Positions 35,300-44,627 of a DNA stretch of 64,000 nt are shown one piece after another. The notes under the pieces are model-generated. The model had not been told where the DNA came from. It did no database searches and was given only the letters and a program-made list of their open reading frames with translations. The stretch spans positions 620,001 to 684,000 of the forward strand of contig NZ_VJWE01000011.1 in assembly GCF_007993815.1 (NCBI RefSeq), read 5' to 3'. Each line of letters begins with the position of its first letter. The first letter of the stretch is position 1. The translations under genes and the position numbers were made by a program. The DNA is from Acidovorax delafieldii (GTDB lineage Bacteria > Pseudomonadota > Gammaproteobacteria > Burkholderiales > Burkholderiaceae_C).

Positions 35300-36823
35300 T
35301 CAAACAGTCGCTTTGATGGGGATGGTCCGCGGCTTCTTGCCACCGAACATACTGGTCTCGGTGGCGCCGTCGGAGCAACCGTTGCCAAACGAGAAGCCGC
35401 AGCCGCCCCGGATGTCGAACGCGTTTTCGGCGTATTCGCGGTGGGCAGATGGGATGACGAAGCGGTCCTCGTAGTTGGCAATCGCCATCACGTGGTACAT
35501 CTCCTCCACCTCCGCCATCGACAGGCCCGCCTGCTTGAGCACCGACAGGTTCTGGCGCTGCTCCACATGCTTGTCGCGCTGGTAGGTGCGCATGGCCAGC
35601 ATGCGCTCCAGCGCCCGCACCACAGGGCCTGTATCACCGGCGGTGAGCAGGTTGGCCAGGTACTGCACGGGGATGCGCAGCTGCGACACGTCGGGGATCT
35701 CGCCATTCACGCCCACATGGCCCGCATTGGCGGCAGCCGTGATGGGCGACAGGGGCGGTACATACCAGACCATGGGCAGCGTGCGGTACTCGGGGTGCAG
35801 CGGCAGGGCCACCTTCCAGTCCACCGCCATCTTGTAGACGGGGCTGTTGCGGGCGGCGTCCATCCAGCTGTCCGGGATGCCGTCGATGCGGGCCTGCTTG
35901 ATGACATCGGGGTCGTTCGGGTTCAGGAAGATGTCGAGCTGGGCCTGGTACAGGTCGCGGTCGCGCTCCACGCTGGCGGCTTCCTGGATGCGGTCTGCGT
36001 CATACAGCAGCACACCCAGGTAGCGGATGCGGCCCACGCAGGTTTCCGAGCACACCGTGGGCTGGCCCGCCTCGATGCGGGGGTAGCAGAAGATGCACTT
36101 CTCGGCCTTGCCCGACTGCCAGTTGTAGTAGATCTTCTTGTAGGGGCAGCCTGAGACGCACATGCGCCAGCCACGGCACTTGTCCTGGTCGATCAGCACG
36201 ATGCCGTCTTCCTCGCGCTTGTAGATCGAGCCGCTGGGGCACGATGCCACACACGCCGGGTTCAGGCAGTGCTCGCACAGGCGCGGCAGGTACATCATGA
36301 AGGTGTTTTCGAACTGGCCGTAGATGTCCTTTTGCACATCGTCGAAGTTCTTGTCCTTGCTGCGCTTGCTGAACTCACCGCCCAGGATTTCTTCCCAGTT
36401 CGGGCCCCACTCGATCTTCTCCATGCGCTTGCCGGTGATCAGGCTGCGCGGGCGGGCCGTGGGTGCGGCCTTGGTTTCAGGCGCGGACTGCAGGTGGTCG
36501 TAGTCGAACGTGAAGGGCTCGTAGTAGTCGTCGATCTGCGGCAGGTTGGGGTTGGCGAAGATGCGCATGAGCAGCTTCCACTTGCCGCCCTGGCGGGGCG
36601 CGATGGAGCCGTCGGGGCTGCGCACCCAGCCGCCATTCCACTTGTCCTGGTTTTCCCATTCCTTGGGGTAGCCGATGCCGGGTTTGGTTTCGACGTTGTT
36701 GAACCAGGCGTATTCCACCCCGGGGCGGCTGGTCCAGACGTTCTTGCAGGTGACGGAACAGGTGTGGCAACCAATGCACTTGTCCAGGTTCAGCACCATG
36801 CCGATTTGTGCGCGAATTTTCAT
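35300..36823 (-). CDS. narH: Respiratory nitrate reductase beta subunit, iron-sulfur
   Basis: This 507-residue electron-transfer subunit has four cysteine groups: CIGCHTCSVTCKNVW near the N-terminus, LCEHCLNPACVASCPSGSIY, CRGWRMCVSGCPYKK, and CIFCYPR with CSETCVGRIR. The Trp in CRGWRMC replaces a cysteine, as in E. coli NarH, so that site would carry a 3Fe-4S cluster and the others 4Fe-4S. It lies in the order narG, narH, narJ, narI with short gaps. Confidence 0.97.
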   Translation of the reverse strand: MKIRAQIGMVLNLDKCIGCHTCSVTCKNVWTSRPGVEYAWFNNVETKPGIGYPKEWENQDKWNGGWVRSPDGSIAPRQGGKWKLLMRIFANPNLPQIDDYYEPFTFDYDHLQSAPETKAAPTARPRSLITGKRMEKIEWGPNWEEILGGEFSKRSKDKNFDDVQKDIYGQFENTFMMYLPRLCEHCLNPACVASCPSGSIYKREEDGIVLIDQDKCRGWRMCVSGCPYKKIYYNWQSGKAEKCIFCYPRIEAGQPTVCSETCVGRIRYLGVLLYDADRIQEAASVERDRDLYQAQLDIFLNPNDPDVIKQARIDGIPDSWMDAARNSPVYKMAVDWKVALPLHPEYRTLPMVWYVPPLSPITAAANAGHVGVNGEIPDVSQLRIPVQYLANLLTAGDTGPVVRALERMLAMRTYQRDKHVEQRQNLSVLKQAGLSMAEVEEMYHVMAIANYEDRFVIPSAHREYAENAFDIRGGCGFSFGNGCSDGATETSMFGGKKPRTIPIKATV

Positions 36824-36840
36824 CGTGTTTCTCCTTGGCT

Positions 36841-39800
36841 TCAGGCGTGGGCTGCGGTGCTGGACACAGGCTCATCGTCGAGCCAGTCCACGCGGTCCAT
36901 CTTGCGCACCAGCACGAACTCGTCGCGGTTGGTGCCGATGGTTCCGTAGTAGTTGAAGCCGTAGCTGTACTGTGCGTAGCCGCCAATCATGTGGGTGGGC
37001 TTGAGCACGATGCGCGTGACCGAGTTGTGGATACCGCCACGGGTGCCGGTGATCTCGGAGCCAGGGGTGTTGATGATCTTCTCTTGCGAGTGGTACATCA
37101 TCACCATGCCGGGGTTCACGCGCTGGCTCACCACCGCGCGGGCCGCAATGGCGCCGTTGGCGTTGAAAAGTTCAACCCAGTCGTTGTCCACGATGCCCGC
37201 AACCTTGGCGTCGTCTTCGCTCAGCCACACCACGGAGCCACCCCGGTTGAGCGTGAGCATCATCAGGTTGTCGCTGTACGTGCTGTGGATGCCCCACTTC
37301 TGGTGCGGGGTGATGAAGTTCAACGCGATCTCGCGGTTGCCGTTGGGCTTCTTGCCCTCGACTTCTTCCAGCGTCTTGAGGTGTACCGGTGGGCGGTAGC
37401 TCACAAAGCCTTCGCCGAAGTCACGCATCCACGGGTGGTCCTGGTAGAACTGCTGGCGGCCCGTGAGCGTGCGCCATGGGATGTACTCGTGCACGTTGGT
37501 GTAGCCCGCGTTGTAGCTGACCTTCTCGCTTTCCAGGCCCGACCAGGTGGGCGAGCTGATGATCTTGCGCGGCTGCGCCTGGATATCGCGGAAGCGGATC
37601 TTCTCGTCTTCGCGGTGCAGCGCCAGGTGCACGTGGTCGCGGCCCGTCTGCTTGCCCAGGGCTTCCCAGGCCTTGCAGGCCACATGGCCGTTGGTTTCGG
37701 GTGCCAGCATCATCACCACTTCGGTGGCGTCGATGTCGGTCACGATGCGGGGCATGCCTTGCGTCACGCCCTCTTCCTTCACACGGCCGTTCAGGTCGCC
37801 CAATTGGCCGACTTCGGTCTGCGTGTTCCAGCCGATGCCCTTGCCGCCGTTGCCTGCCTTGTCCATCAAGGGGCCCAGGGCGGTGAAGCGCTTGTAGAGG
37901 TTGGGGTAGTCGCGCTCGACCACGGTGACCTGCGGCGCCGTCTTGCCGGGGATCAGTTCGCACTCGCCCCGCTTCCAGTCGCGCACGCCGTAGGGCTGGG
38001 CCATTTCACCCGCCGTGTCGTGCATGATGGGCGTGAGCACCACGTCCTTCTCCACACCCAGATGGCCCACGCTGACCTCGCTCACGGCCTTGGCGAAACC
38101 CTTGTAGATCTCCCAGTCGCTCTTGGCCTGCCAGGCAGGGTCCACCGCCGTGGACAGGGGGTGGATGAAGGGGTGCATGTCGCTGGTGTTGAGGTCGTTC
38201 TTTTCATACCAGGTGGCCGTGGGCAGCACGATGTCCGAATACAGGCAGGTCGTGCTCATGCGGAAGTCGAGCGTGACCAGCAGGTCCAGCTTGCCTTCGG
38301 GCGCGTTGGTGTGCCACTGCACTTCCTCGGGCTTAGCTTCGTCTTTACCCAGGTCCTTGCCCTGCACGCCGTGGGTGGTGCCCAGCAGGTGCTTGAGGAA
38401 GTATTCATGCCCCTTGCCCGACGAGCCCAGGATGTTGGAGCGCCACACGAACATGTTGCGCGGCCAGTTGGACGGATGGTCCGGATCCTCGCAGCTCATC
38501 GTGAGCGTGCTGTCCTTCAGAGACTTGACGACGTAATCCTTCGCGTCCATACCCGCTGCAGCGGCATCCTTGGCCACCTGCATGGGGTTGGTCTTGAGCT
38601 GGGGCGCTGATGGCAGCCAGCCCATGCGCTCGGCGCGCACGTTGTAGTCGATCTGCGCGCCGTGGTAGGCCTTCTTGTCAGCCAGGGGCGAGAGGATTTC
38701 CTCCATGCCCAGCTTCTCGTAGCGCCACTGGTCGGTGTGGGCGTAGAAGAAACTCGTGCTGTTCATCTGGCGCGGTGGGCGGATCCAGTCCAGCGCAAAG
38801 GCCAGCGCCGTCCAGCCCGTCTGTGGGCGCAGTTTTTCCTGGCCCACATAGTGCGCCCAGCCGCCACCGCTTTGGCCAATACAGCCGCACAGCATCAGCA
38901 TGTTGATGATGCCCCGGTAGTTCATGTCACTGTGGTACCAGTGGTTCATGGCCGCGCCGATGATCACCATGGACTTGCCATGCGTCTTGTCGGCGTTGTC
39001 GGCAAACTGGCGCGCCACGGTGATGATCTGATCGCGCGGCACACCGGTGATCTTTTCTTGCCAGGCGGGCGTGTAGGGGCGGTCGCTGTCGTAGGTGACG
39101 CCCTGCTCTTCGCCGGGCAGACCCCGGTCAATTCCGTAGTTGCCAGCCAGCAGGTCGAACACGGTGGCTACCATCACCCGGCCCTGGGCTTCGTGCCCGG
39201 CCAGCTCCAGGTGGGACACCGGCACGCGGCGCACCATCACGTCGCCGCCTTGTTCGTTGGCCGTGAAGTTGGGCGTTGCCACGCCGCCGAAGTACGGGAA
39301 GGCCACATCAGCCACTTCATGGGCCTGCGCGCCGTCCTCGATCACCGAAAGCTTGAGCTTGACAGTGTTGCCGGTGCGCGCTTCCTTGTCCTCCAGGTTC
39401 CACAGGCCCTGGTCGGCACGTCCGTCGGCCCCCCAGCGGAAGCCGATGGAGCCATTGGGCAGCGTGACCTGGCCCAGTTCGTCGTAGCCCACGGTCTTCC
39501 AGTCGGGGTTGTTGGACTGGTCGAGCTTGTTCGGAAAGTCGCTGGCGCGCACATAGCGGTCGGGCACCATCACCGTGCGGCCATCGGGCAGCGTCTTTTC
39601 CTTCAGCACCACCAGGAGCGGCAGGTCGGTGTAGCGGCGTGCGTAGTCATCAAAGTACGCCGAGCGGCCCTTGCCGCCGTCCTTGAAGTAGAACTCCTTC
39701 AGGATCACATGGCCCATGGCCATCGCCACGGCAGCGTCGGTGCCCTGCTTGGGATGCATCCACAGATCGCCCAGCTTGGCGACTTCGGAGTAGTCGGGCG

Positions 39801-40644
39801 TGATGGACACCACCTTGGTGCCCTTGTAGCGCACCTCGGTCAAGAAGTGCGCATCCGGCGTGCGCGTCTGGGGCACGTTGGAGCCCCAGGCAATGATGTA
39901 CGAGCTGTTGTACCAGTCGGCCGACTCGGGCACGTCGGTCTGCTCGCCCCAGGTCTGCGGGCTGCTGGGGGGCAGGTCGCAGTACCAGTCGTAAAAACTC
40001 ATGCACACGCCGCCGATGAGGCTCAGGTAACGCGAACCCGCCGCATACGAAATCATCGACATCGCCGGGATGGGCGAGAAGCCGATGATGCGGTCCGGGC
40101 CGTGCTTCTTGATGGTGTACACGTTGGCCGCAGCGATCATCTGGTTGACTTCGTCCCAGGTGCTGCGCACAAAGCCGCCCAGGCCGCGCTGCTTTTGCCA
40201 TTCGCGCTTGGAGGCATCGTTCTCGACGATGCTGGCCCAGGCGTCCACCGGGCTCTTGGCCAGGGCGATGGCGGCGCGCCAGTGCTTGAGCAGGCGGCCG
40301 CGCACCATGGGGTACTTCACGCGGTTGGCGCTGTACAGGTACCAGCTGTAGCTGGCGCCGCGTGCGCAGCCACGGGGTTCGTGATTGGGCAGGTCGGGCC
40401 GGGTGCGGGGGTAGTCGGTCTGCTGGGTTTCCCAGGTCACGATGCCGCCCTTGACGTAGATCTTCCACGAGCAGGAGCCCGTGCAGTTCACGCCGTGGGT
40501 GCTGCGCACGATCTTGTCGTGTGCCCAGCGGTCACGGTAGGCGTCTTCCCAGGTGCGGTCTTCACCATTGGTTTCGCCATGGCCCTGGGCAAAGGTCTCG
40601 CGGGGCTGCGAGAAGTACGAAAGGCGGTCGAGGAAATGGCTCAT
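36841..40644 (-). CDS. narG: Respiratory nitrate reductase alpha subunit, molybdenum
   Basis: This 1267-residue catalytic subunit reduces nitrate to nitrite in the cytoplasm. The N-terminal HGVNCTGSCSWK with the later GCARGASYSW supplies His and three Cys for the FS0 4Fe-4S cluster. ADWYNSSYIIAWGSNVPQ contains the Asp that ligates molybdenum in E. coli NarG. Many long blocks match NarG throughout (TDYPRTRPDLPNHEP, TPDYSEVAKLGDLW, KQGTDAAVAMAMGH). Full length, no Tat signal as expected. It follows narK2 by 34 bases and precedes narH by 17. Confidence 0.98.
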   Translation of the reverse strand: MSHFLDRLSYFSQPRETFAQGHGETNGEDRTWEDAYRDRWAHDKIVRSTHGVNCTGSCSWKIYVKGGIVTWETQQTDYPRTRPDLPNHEPRGCARGASYSWYLYSANRVKYPMVRGRLLKHWRAAIALAKSPVDAWASIVENDASKREWQKQRGLGGFVRSTWDEVNQMIAAANVYTIKKHGPDRIIGFSPIPAMSMISYAAGSRYLSLIGGVCMSFYDWYCDLPPSSPQTWGEQTDVPESADWYNSSYIIAWGSNVPQTRTPDAHFLTEVRYKGTKVVSITPDYSEVAKLGDLWMHPKQGTDAAVAMAMGHVILKEFYFKDGGKGRSAYFDDYARRYTDLPLLVVLKEKTLPDGRTVMVPDRYVRASDFPNKLDQSNNPDWKTVGYDELGQVTLPNGSIGFRWGADGRADQGLWNLEDKEARTGNTVKLKLSVIEDGAQAHEVADVAFPYFGGVATPNFTANEQGGDVMVRRVPVSHLELAGHEAQGRVMVATVFDLLAGNYGIDRGLPGEEQGVTYDSDRPYTPAWQEKITGVPRDQIITVARQFADNADKTHGKSMVIIGAAMNHWYHSDMNYRGIINMLMLCGCIGQSGGGWAHYVGQEKLRPQTGWTALAFALDWIRPPRQMNSTSFFYAHTDQWRYEKLGMEEILSPLADKKAYHGAQIDYNVRAERMGWLPSAPQLKTNPMQVAKDAAAAGMDAKDYVVKSLKDSTLTMSCEDPDHPSNWPRNMFVWRSNILGSSGKGHEYFLKHLLGTTHGVQGKDLGKDEAKPEEVQWHTNAPEGKLDLLVTLDFRMSTTCLYSDIVLPTATWYEKNDLNTSDMHPFIHPLSTAVDPAWQAKSDWEIYKGFAKAVSEVSVGHLGVEKDVVLTPIMHDTAGEMAQPYGVRDWKRGECELIPGKTAPQVTVVERDYPNLYKRFTALGPLMDKAGNGGKGIGWNTQTEVGQLGDLNGRVKEEGVTQGMPRIVTDIDATEVVMMLAPETNGHVACKAWEALGKQTGRDHVHLALHREDEKIRFRDIQAQPRKIISSPTWSGLESEKVSYNAGYTNVHEYIPWRTLTGRQQFYQDHPWMRDFGEGFVSYRPPVHLKTLEEVEGKKPNGNREIALNFITPHQKWGIHSTYSDNLMMLTLNRGGSVVWLSEDDAKVAGIVDNDWVELFNANGAIAARAVVSQRVNPGMVMMYHSQEKIINTPGSEITGTRGGIHNSVTRIVLKPTHMIGGYAQYSYGFNYYGTIGTNRDEFVLVRKMDRVDWLDDEPVSSTAAHA

Positions 40645-40678
40645 CGGGGGCTCCTTGTTCTGTTCTGTTCAGGGGTCA

Positions 40679-42088
40679 TCAGCAAGGCATGGCGGCGTTC
40701 TTGCGCGCGTAGTGCCACCAGGTGATCACGATGCAAACGAGGTAGAAGGCGAAGAACGTCCACAGCGCTGCGTGGGGACTGCCGGTCAGCGCGATGGAGC
40801 TGCCATAGCTCTTGGGAATGAAGAACCCGCCGTAGGCCGCCATGGCGGCCGTGAAGCCCAGCGTGGCGGCGCCCAGGGTGTTGCCTTCCTTGTTGGCCTG
40901 GGCCACGGCCGCAGTGTTGCGGGGGTCCACACCGCGCATGGCTTCGGTCAGGAAGATCACGGGGATCATCCGGAAGGTGGAGCCATTGCCGATACCGGTG
41001 GTGAGGAACAGCACCAGGAAGCACACGAAGAAGCCTGCAAACTGACCTTCATTGCCTGCGGATGGCAGGAACACCGTGACGCCCACCACGGCAGTCGCCA
41101 TGACGATGAAGTTCCACAGCGTGACGCGCGCGCCGCCGAGCTTGTCGGCCAGCCACCCGCCAAACGGCCGGACCACCGCGCCCACCAGCGGCCCCAGCCA
41201 TGCGTAGGCCAGGGGGTTGATGTTAGGAAACTGGCTCTTGATGAGCAGCGGAAAGCCTGCGGCATAGCCGATGAACGACCCGAAGGTGCCGAGGTACAGC
41301 ACACACATCAGCCAGTTGTGCTTGCGCTTGAAGATGGCGGCCTGCGCAGCGAACGAGGCACGCGCATCGGCAATGTCGTTCATGCCGAACCAGGCGGCCA
41401 GCGCCGTCAGCGCAATCCATGGCACCCAGATGAAGGCGGCGTTCTGCGTCCACACCTGCGCGGTCTGGCCGTTCTTCACAATGGTCTGTGCATCGCCACC
41501 AAAGACCCCAAAGATACCGGCCGTAACGACCAGAGGGCTGAGGAACTGCACCACCGACACGCCCAGGTTACCGAGGCCCGCATTCACACCCAGCGCGGAG
41601 CCCTTGCGCTCCTTCGGAAAGAAGAAGCTGATGTTGGCCATGCTGGAGCTGAAGTTGCCGCCGCCCAGGCCACACAGCAGCGCGAGGATGAGCATGGTGG
41701 GGTAGGCCGTGGTGTTGTCCTGCACCGCAAAGCCGATGCCGATGGCCGGGATCAGCAGCGAGGCGGTGGAGATCGCCGTCCAGCGGCGGCCACCGACCAG
41801 CGGCACCATGAACGAGTAGAAGATGCGCAGCGTGGCGCCCGAGAGCGCGGGTGCCGCCGCCAGCCAGAACAGCTGGTTGGTCGAATACTTGAAGCCCAGG
41901 CCCGGCAGGCTCACGGCGACTACGCTCCAGACCTGCCAGATGGCAAAGGCCAGGAACAGCGCGGGCACCGAGATCCACAGGTTGAGCTTGGCGATGGCTT
42001 CGCCTTCGCGCTCCCAGAACGATTTGTCCTCCGGGGCCCAGAGGGTGAGCAGACGCCCCTGGCGCCCGCTGGTGGTAGTGGCAGACAT
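40679..42088 (-). CDS. narK2: Nitrate/nitrite antiporter (NarK2 type)
   Basis: This 469-residue major-facilitator transporter has twelve predicted membrane segments. The two nitrate signatures are visible: ALGVNAGLGNLGVSVVQFL in the first half and TTGIGNGSTFRMIPVIF in the second. Substrate-binding arginines sit near ALSGATLRIFYSF and NGSTFRM. It resembles E. coli NarK, exchanging nitrate for nitrite. AAGGAAAA lies before the ATG at 42088. It follows narK1 by 20 bases and precedes narG, a paired arrangement known in betaproteobacteria. Confidence 0.94.
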   Translation of the reverse strand: MSATTTSGRQGRLLTLWAPEDKSFWEREGEAIAKLNLWISVPALFLAFAIWQVWSVVAVSLPGLGFKYSTNQLFWLAAAPALSGATLRIFYSFMVPLVGGRRWTAISTASLLIPAIGIGFAVQDNTTAYPTMLILALLCGLGGGNFSSSMANISFFFPKERKGSALGVNAGLGNLGVSVVQFLSPLVVTAGIFGVFGGDAQTIVKNGQTAQVWTQNAAFIWVPWIALTALAAWFGMNDIADARASFAAQAAIFKRKHNWLMCVLYLGTFGSFIGYAAGFPLLIKSQFPNINPLAYAWLGPLVGAVVRPFGGWLADKLGGARVTLWNFIVMATAVVGVTVFLPSAGNEGQFAGFFVCFLVLFLTTGIGNGSTFRMIPVIFLTEAMRGVDPRNTAAVAQANKEGNTLGAATLGFTAAMAAYGGFFIPKSYGSSIALTGSPHAALWTFFAFYLVCIVITWWHYARKNAAMPC

Positions 42089-42108
42089 GGTGAGTTTTCC
42101 TTGAAAGA

Positions 42109-43401
42109 TCAACGGGTGGCAGGTTGCGCAACAGCGCCCTGCGAACCCATGAGACGGGTGTTGCGCACTTCGGTGAAGTACATCCAGATGAGCGAGACCC
42201 ACACCACGCCGTACATCAGCATGAAAGCGCTGGAGCGGATGCCGGTAAGGTCCATCAGCGCACCGAACAGGATCGGCAGCACGAACCCGCCCAGGCCACC
42301 AGCCAGACCCACGATGCCGCTGATGGCGCCGATGTTGTGGGGGTAGTCGTCGCTGATGTACTTGAAGACACTGGCCTTGCCGAAGGCCCAGCAAATGCCC
42401 AGCAGAAACATGAGACCGGTGAACAGGTACACGTTCAGGCCGATGTGGAAGGTCTTGGGGCCGTTGACGGTGACGATGGTGAAATCGGTCTGGGGGTAGC
42501 TCAGCAGGAACAGGCAGATCCAGCTCACCCACATCACCCACCAGGTCACGCTGTGGGCGCCGTACTTGTCGGACAGCATGCCTCCAATGGCGCGCAGCAC
42601 ACCGCCGGGCAGCGAGAAGCACGCGGCCAGCAGTGCCGCCACGCGGATGTCGAGGCCAAACTCGCCCACGTAGTACTGCACCATCCACAGCGACAGCGCC
42701 ACATAGCCGCCAAACACGATGCTGTAGTACTGGCAGTACTTGAGGACCTTGGGGTCCTTGAGCGCCTTGAGCTGGTCGGTGAACTTAACGTTGCTGGGCA
42801 CTAGGTGGGCCGGGTCGCTGTAGCTGAACAACCAGAACAGCACCAGCGTGCCGAGCATGATGGCCGCATACACCTGCGGCACCATGGTCCAGCCGAAGGC
42901 CACCAGCAGCACCGGCGCCACGAACTTGTTCACGGCTGCACCCGAGTTGCCCGCGCCATACACACCCATGGCCGTGCCCTGGCGATGCTTGGGGAACCAG
43001 CGCGCCACATAGGGCGTGCCCACTGAGAACGAGCCCCCCGCCAAGCCCACGAACAGGCCGATCGTCAGGAAGTGCCAGTACTCCGTGGCATAGCTCATGA
43101 GCCAGATGGCAGGCACGGTGGTAGCCATGACGGCCGCCATCACGATGCGGCCACCGAACTTGTCGGTCCAGATACCCAGGGGCACCCGCACCAACGAGCC
43201 CGTGAGCACGGGCATGGACATCAGCAGCCCGAACTGCGTGGAGTTCAGGTTCAGCATCTTCTTGATGGGGATGCCGATGACGCCAAACATCATCCACACC
43301 ATGAAGCAGACCGTGAAGGCGAAGGTGCTGACGATCAGCACCGACCAAGCCTGGCGAGTGCGCTGCGGGCTGTCGCCCGGGGGCAGGGTTGCGTTGGCCA
43401 T
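42109..43401 (-). CDS. narK1: Nitrate/proton symporter (NarK1 type)
   Basis: This 430-residue major-facilitator protein is of the NarK1 group. It shows FTVCFMVWMMFGVIGIPIKKML, LLMSMPVLTGSLVRVPLGIWTDKFGGR, the nitrate signature YGAGNSGAAVNKF, and GIVGLAGGLGGFVLPI in the second half. NarK1 imports nitrate with protons to start respiration. I prefer the ATG at 43401 with AGAGGA eight bases upstream. An in-frame ATG at 43425 would add eight residues and lies in the loop of a leader hairpin that covers the ribosome binding site. It is the first gene of the nar operon. Confidence 0.92.
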   Translation of the reverse strand: MANATLPPGDSPQRTRQAWSVLIVSTFAFTVCFMVWMMFGVIGIPIKKMLNLNSTQFGLLMSMPVLTGSLVRVPLGIWTDKFGGRIVMAAVMATTVPAIWLMSYATEYWHFLTIGLFVGLAGGSFSVGTPYVARWFPKHRQGTAMGVYGAGNSGAAVNKFVAPVLLVAFGWTMVPQVYAAIMLGTLVLFWLFSYSDPAHLVPSNVKFTDQLKALKDPKVLKYCQYYSIVFGGYVALSLWMVQYYVGEFGLDIRVAALLAACFSLPGGVLRAIGGMLSDKYGAHSVTWWVMWVSWICLFLLSYPQTDFTIVTVNGPKTFHIGLNVYLFTGLMFLLGICWAFGKASVFKYISDDYPHNIGAISGIVGLAGGLGGFVLPILFGALMDLTGIRSSAFMLMYGVVWVSLIWMYFTEVRNTRLMGSQGAVAQPATR

Positions 43402-43408
43402 TGCGCGA

Positions 43409-43453
43409 TTCCTCTCTTTTTGCATGAGAGGAATGGTCGCGTTTGTGGCGACC
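43409..43453 (-). promoter_or_regulatory. Double hairpin in narK1 leader, second one masks the ribosome binding site
   Basis: On the transcribed strand the leader reads GGTCGC-N7-GCGACC (43453-43435), ATT only one base deep, then TTCCTCTC-N9-GAGAGGAA (43416-43409 pairing with 43433-43426). The second stem is eight perfect pairs and contains the only good Shine-Dalgarno sequence (AGAGGA) of narK1; an alternative ATG lies in its loop. This suggests translational control. Confidence 0.5.
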
Positions 43454-43782
43454 TTTGCACATCCTTCACTCGACCAGCCGGGGCGCGGCAGAAGGACTAG
43501 GCCGCGCTGCGGGGCACATCATCCGAAAGAACTACTCCCTGCGGCAAGCATCCCGGGCAGGCAAGCGAGCAAACGCAGGCTGCGGAGCGCCGTGCCATCA
43601 GCCAAACGCGTGACAGTGCGTTATTCAGTCGACACCTTTGAACTTGAAGCAGCCGTTCTGGCTGAGCCCTTCGACAGGCTCAGGACAGGCTTGTCGACGC
43701 CTTGCGCGGCGCTTCGACTGCGCTCAGTGAACGGCTCCAGTGGGAACCCCACTCACCGAAACAGGCCGTGGCTTCTCCAGGC
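43454..43782. repeat. Gene-free stretch with TTCGACAGGCTCAG-type repeat
   Basis: Upstream of narK1 and downstream of the first IPTL-CTERM gene there is no credible gene. Positions 43660-43735 contain GAGCCCTTCGACAGGCTCAG and CTTCGACTGCGCTCAGTGAA, and 43775-43796 contains AGGCTCAGCCCGAACGG. These are arms of a well-known dispersed bacterial intergenic repeat and can form a large hairpin. I found no TTGAT-N4-ATCAA FNR site in the stretch. Confidence 0.6.
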
Positions 43783-44478
43783 TCAGCCCGAACGGTGGAT
43801 AAACCGGCGGCGCTGGGTGGTCCACCAACCCATGCCAGCCAGTGCACACGCCAGGCACAGCACCGCCCAATCACCCAGCGCGGGAACGGCCTTGGCGGCC
43901 ACGGGGCCAAGGCCCGTGACAGTCCACGCCCCAGGGGTGCCAGGCGCTGAAAGAGTGACCCGGCTGCTGGCCGCATCGAAATCCACGTGTTGGCACACGT
44001 CTCGACCACTGGGCGACTGGAATACGACGCCTTGGCACTGGCTATTCTTGCGCGCCAAAAGGCGCAGGATCATCACGCCCATGCGGCTGCCCAGCACATG
44101 GGGGCTGTTGTCTGCCCAATGTTGAAAGCTGAGCTCTATCGCCAACACATCCCCGCTGGCATTGGTGGATGCCTGGGCGCCGACCAAGGTGGTGTCGGGG
44201 TCAGCGCTGTTGTACTGGATCAACCCATCGCTGAATGAAAAGCTGGTGATCAGCGAAGCGATGTCGGCGTTGTTCAAATTAGCGGGTAACGGGGCCGCGG
44301 TGGTGAACGACCCCGATTGCGCCATCGCCGCCGTGAAGTTGCCACAGGCTCCAGCCGTGCAGCTGCTGTAGTTGGTGATGGCTGCGGCTGTGTACGGAAC
44401 ACCCGCGTAGGTGTAAGTGGCCGACCAGGCGCCCGCCTGCACCAGGGCTGCGGCCAGAAATACAAGGTACTTTTTCAC
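43783..44478 (-). CDS. IPTL-CTERM sorting domain protein, paralog 1
   Basis: This 231-residue secreted protein has a signal peptide MKKYLVFLAAALVQAGAWSA, a domain shared with the next three genes (ATYTYAGVPYT, Cys40 and Cys45, AMAQSGSFTTAAPL, DIASLITSFSFSDGL), and a C-terminal sorting signal VPALGDWA (198-205) plus a hydrophobic helix and TQRRR. This fits IPTL-CTERM, a substrate of exosortase H. The signal is slightly degenerate (PALGD for PTLxE). It starts with GTG at 44478. The shared domain has no function I know. Confidence 0.8.
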   Translation of the reverse strand: MKKYLVFLAAALVQAGAWSATYTYAGVPYTAAAITNYSSCTAGACGNFTAAMAQSGSFTTAAPLPANLNNADIASLITSFSFSDGLIQYNSADPDTTLVGAQASTNASGDVLAIELSFQHWADNSPHVLGSRMGVMILRLLARKNSQCQGVVFQSPSGRDVCQHVDFDAASSRVTLSAPGTPGAWTVTGLGPVAAKAVPALGDWAVLCLACALAGMGWWTTQRRRFIHRSG

Positions 44479-44526
44479 GGGGATGGGTCGCCAGGTGCGC
44501 GAAGTGGAAGTGAGGGTGGTTTGATG

Positions 44527-44586
44527 AAAAAACTACTTCTAGCGCTTATCTGGCAAGCGCAAACAGCTATTTTTTGGATAGCAGAC
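44527..44586 (-). repeat. Dispersed ~55-bp repeat, copy E
   Basis: Read on the minus strand: GCTATCCAAAAAATAGCTG, then TTTGCGCTTGCCAGATAAGC and GCTAGAAGTAGTTTT. It lies about 50 bases upstream of paralog 1 and downstream of paralog 2. Confidence 0.9.
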
Positions 44587-44627
44587 TTGATGGTGAATGC
44601 CTGCAGGCCGCTGGGCAGAATTCGCAC

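Noticed and set aside
43402..43782. Possible FNR site or NarL heptamers for the nar operon promoter
   Set aside because: No TTGA-N6-TCAA was found and single heptamer-like strings (TACTCCC) are too short to be meaningful.
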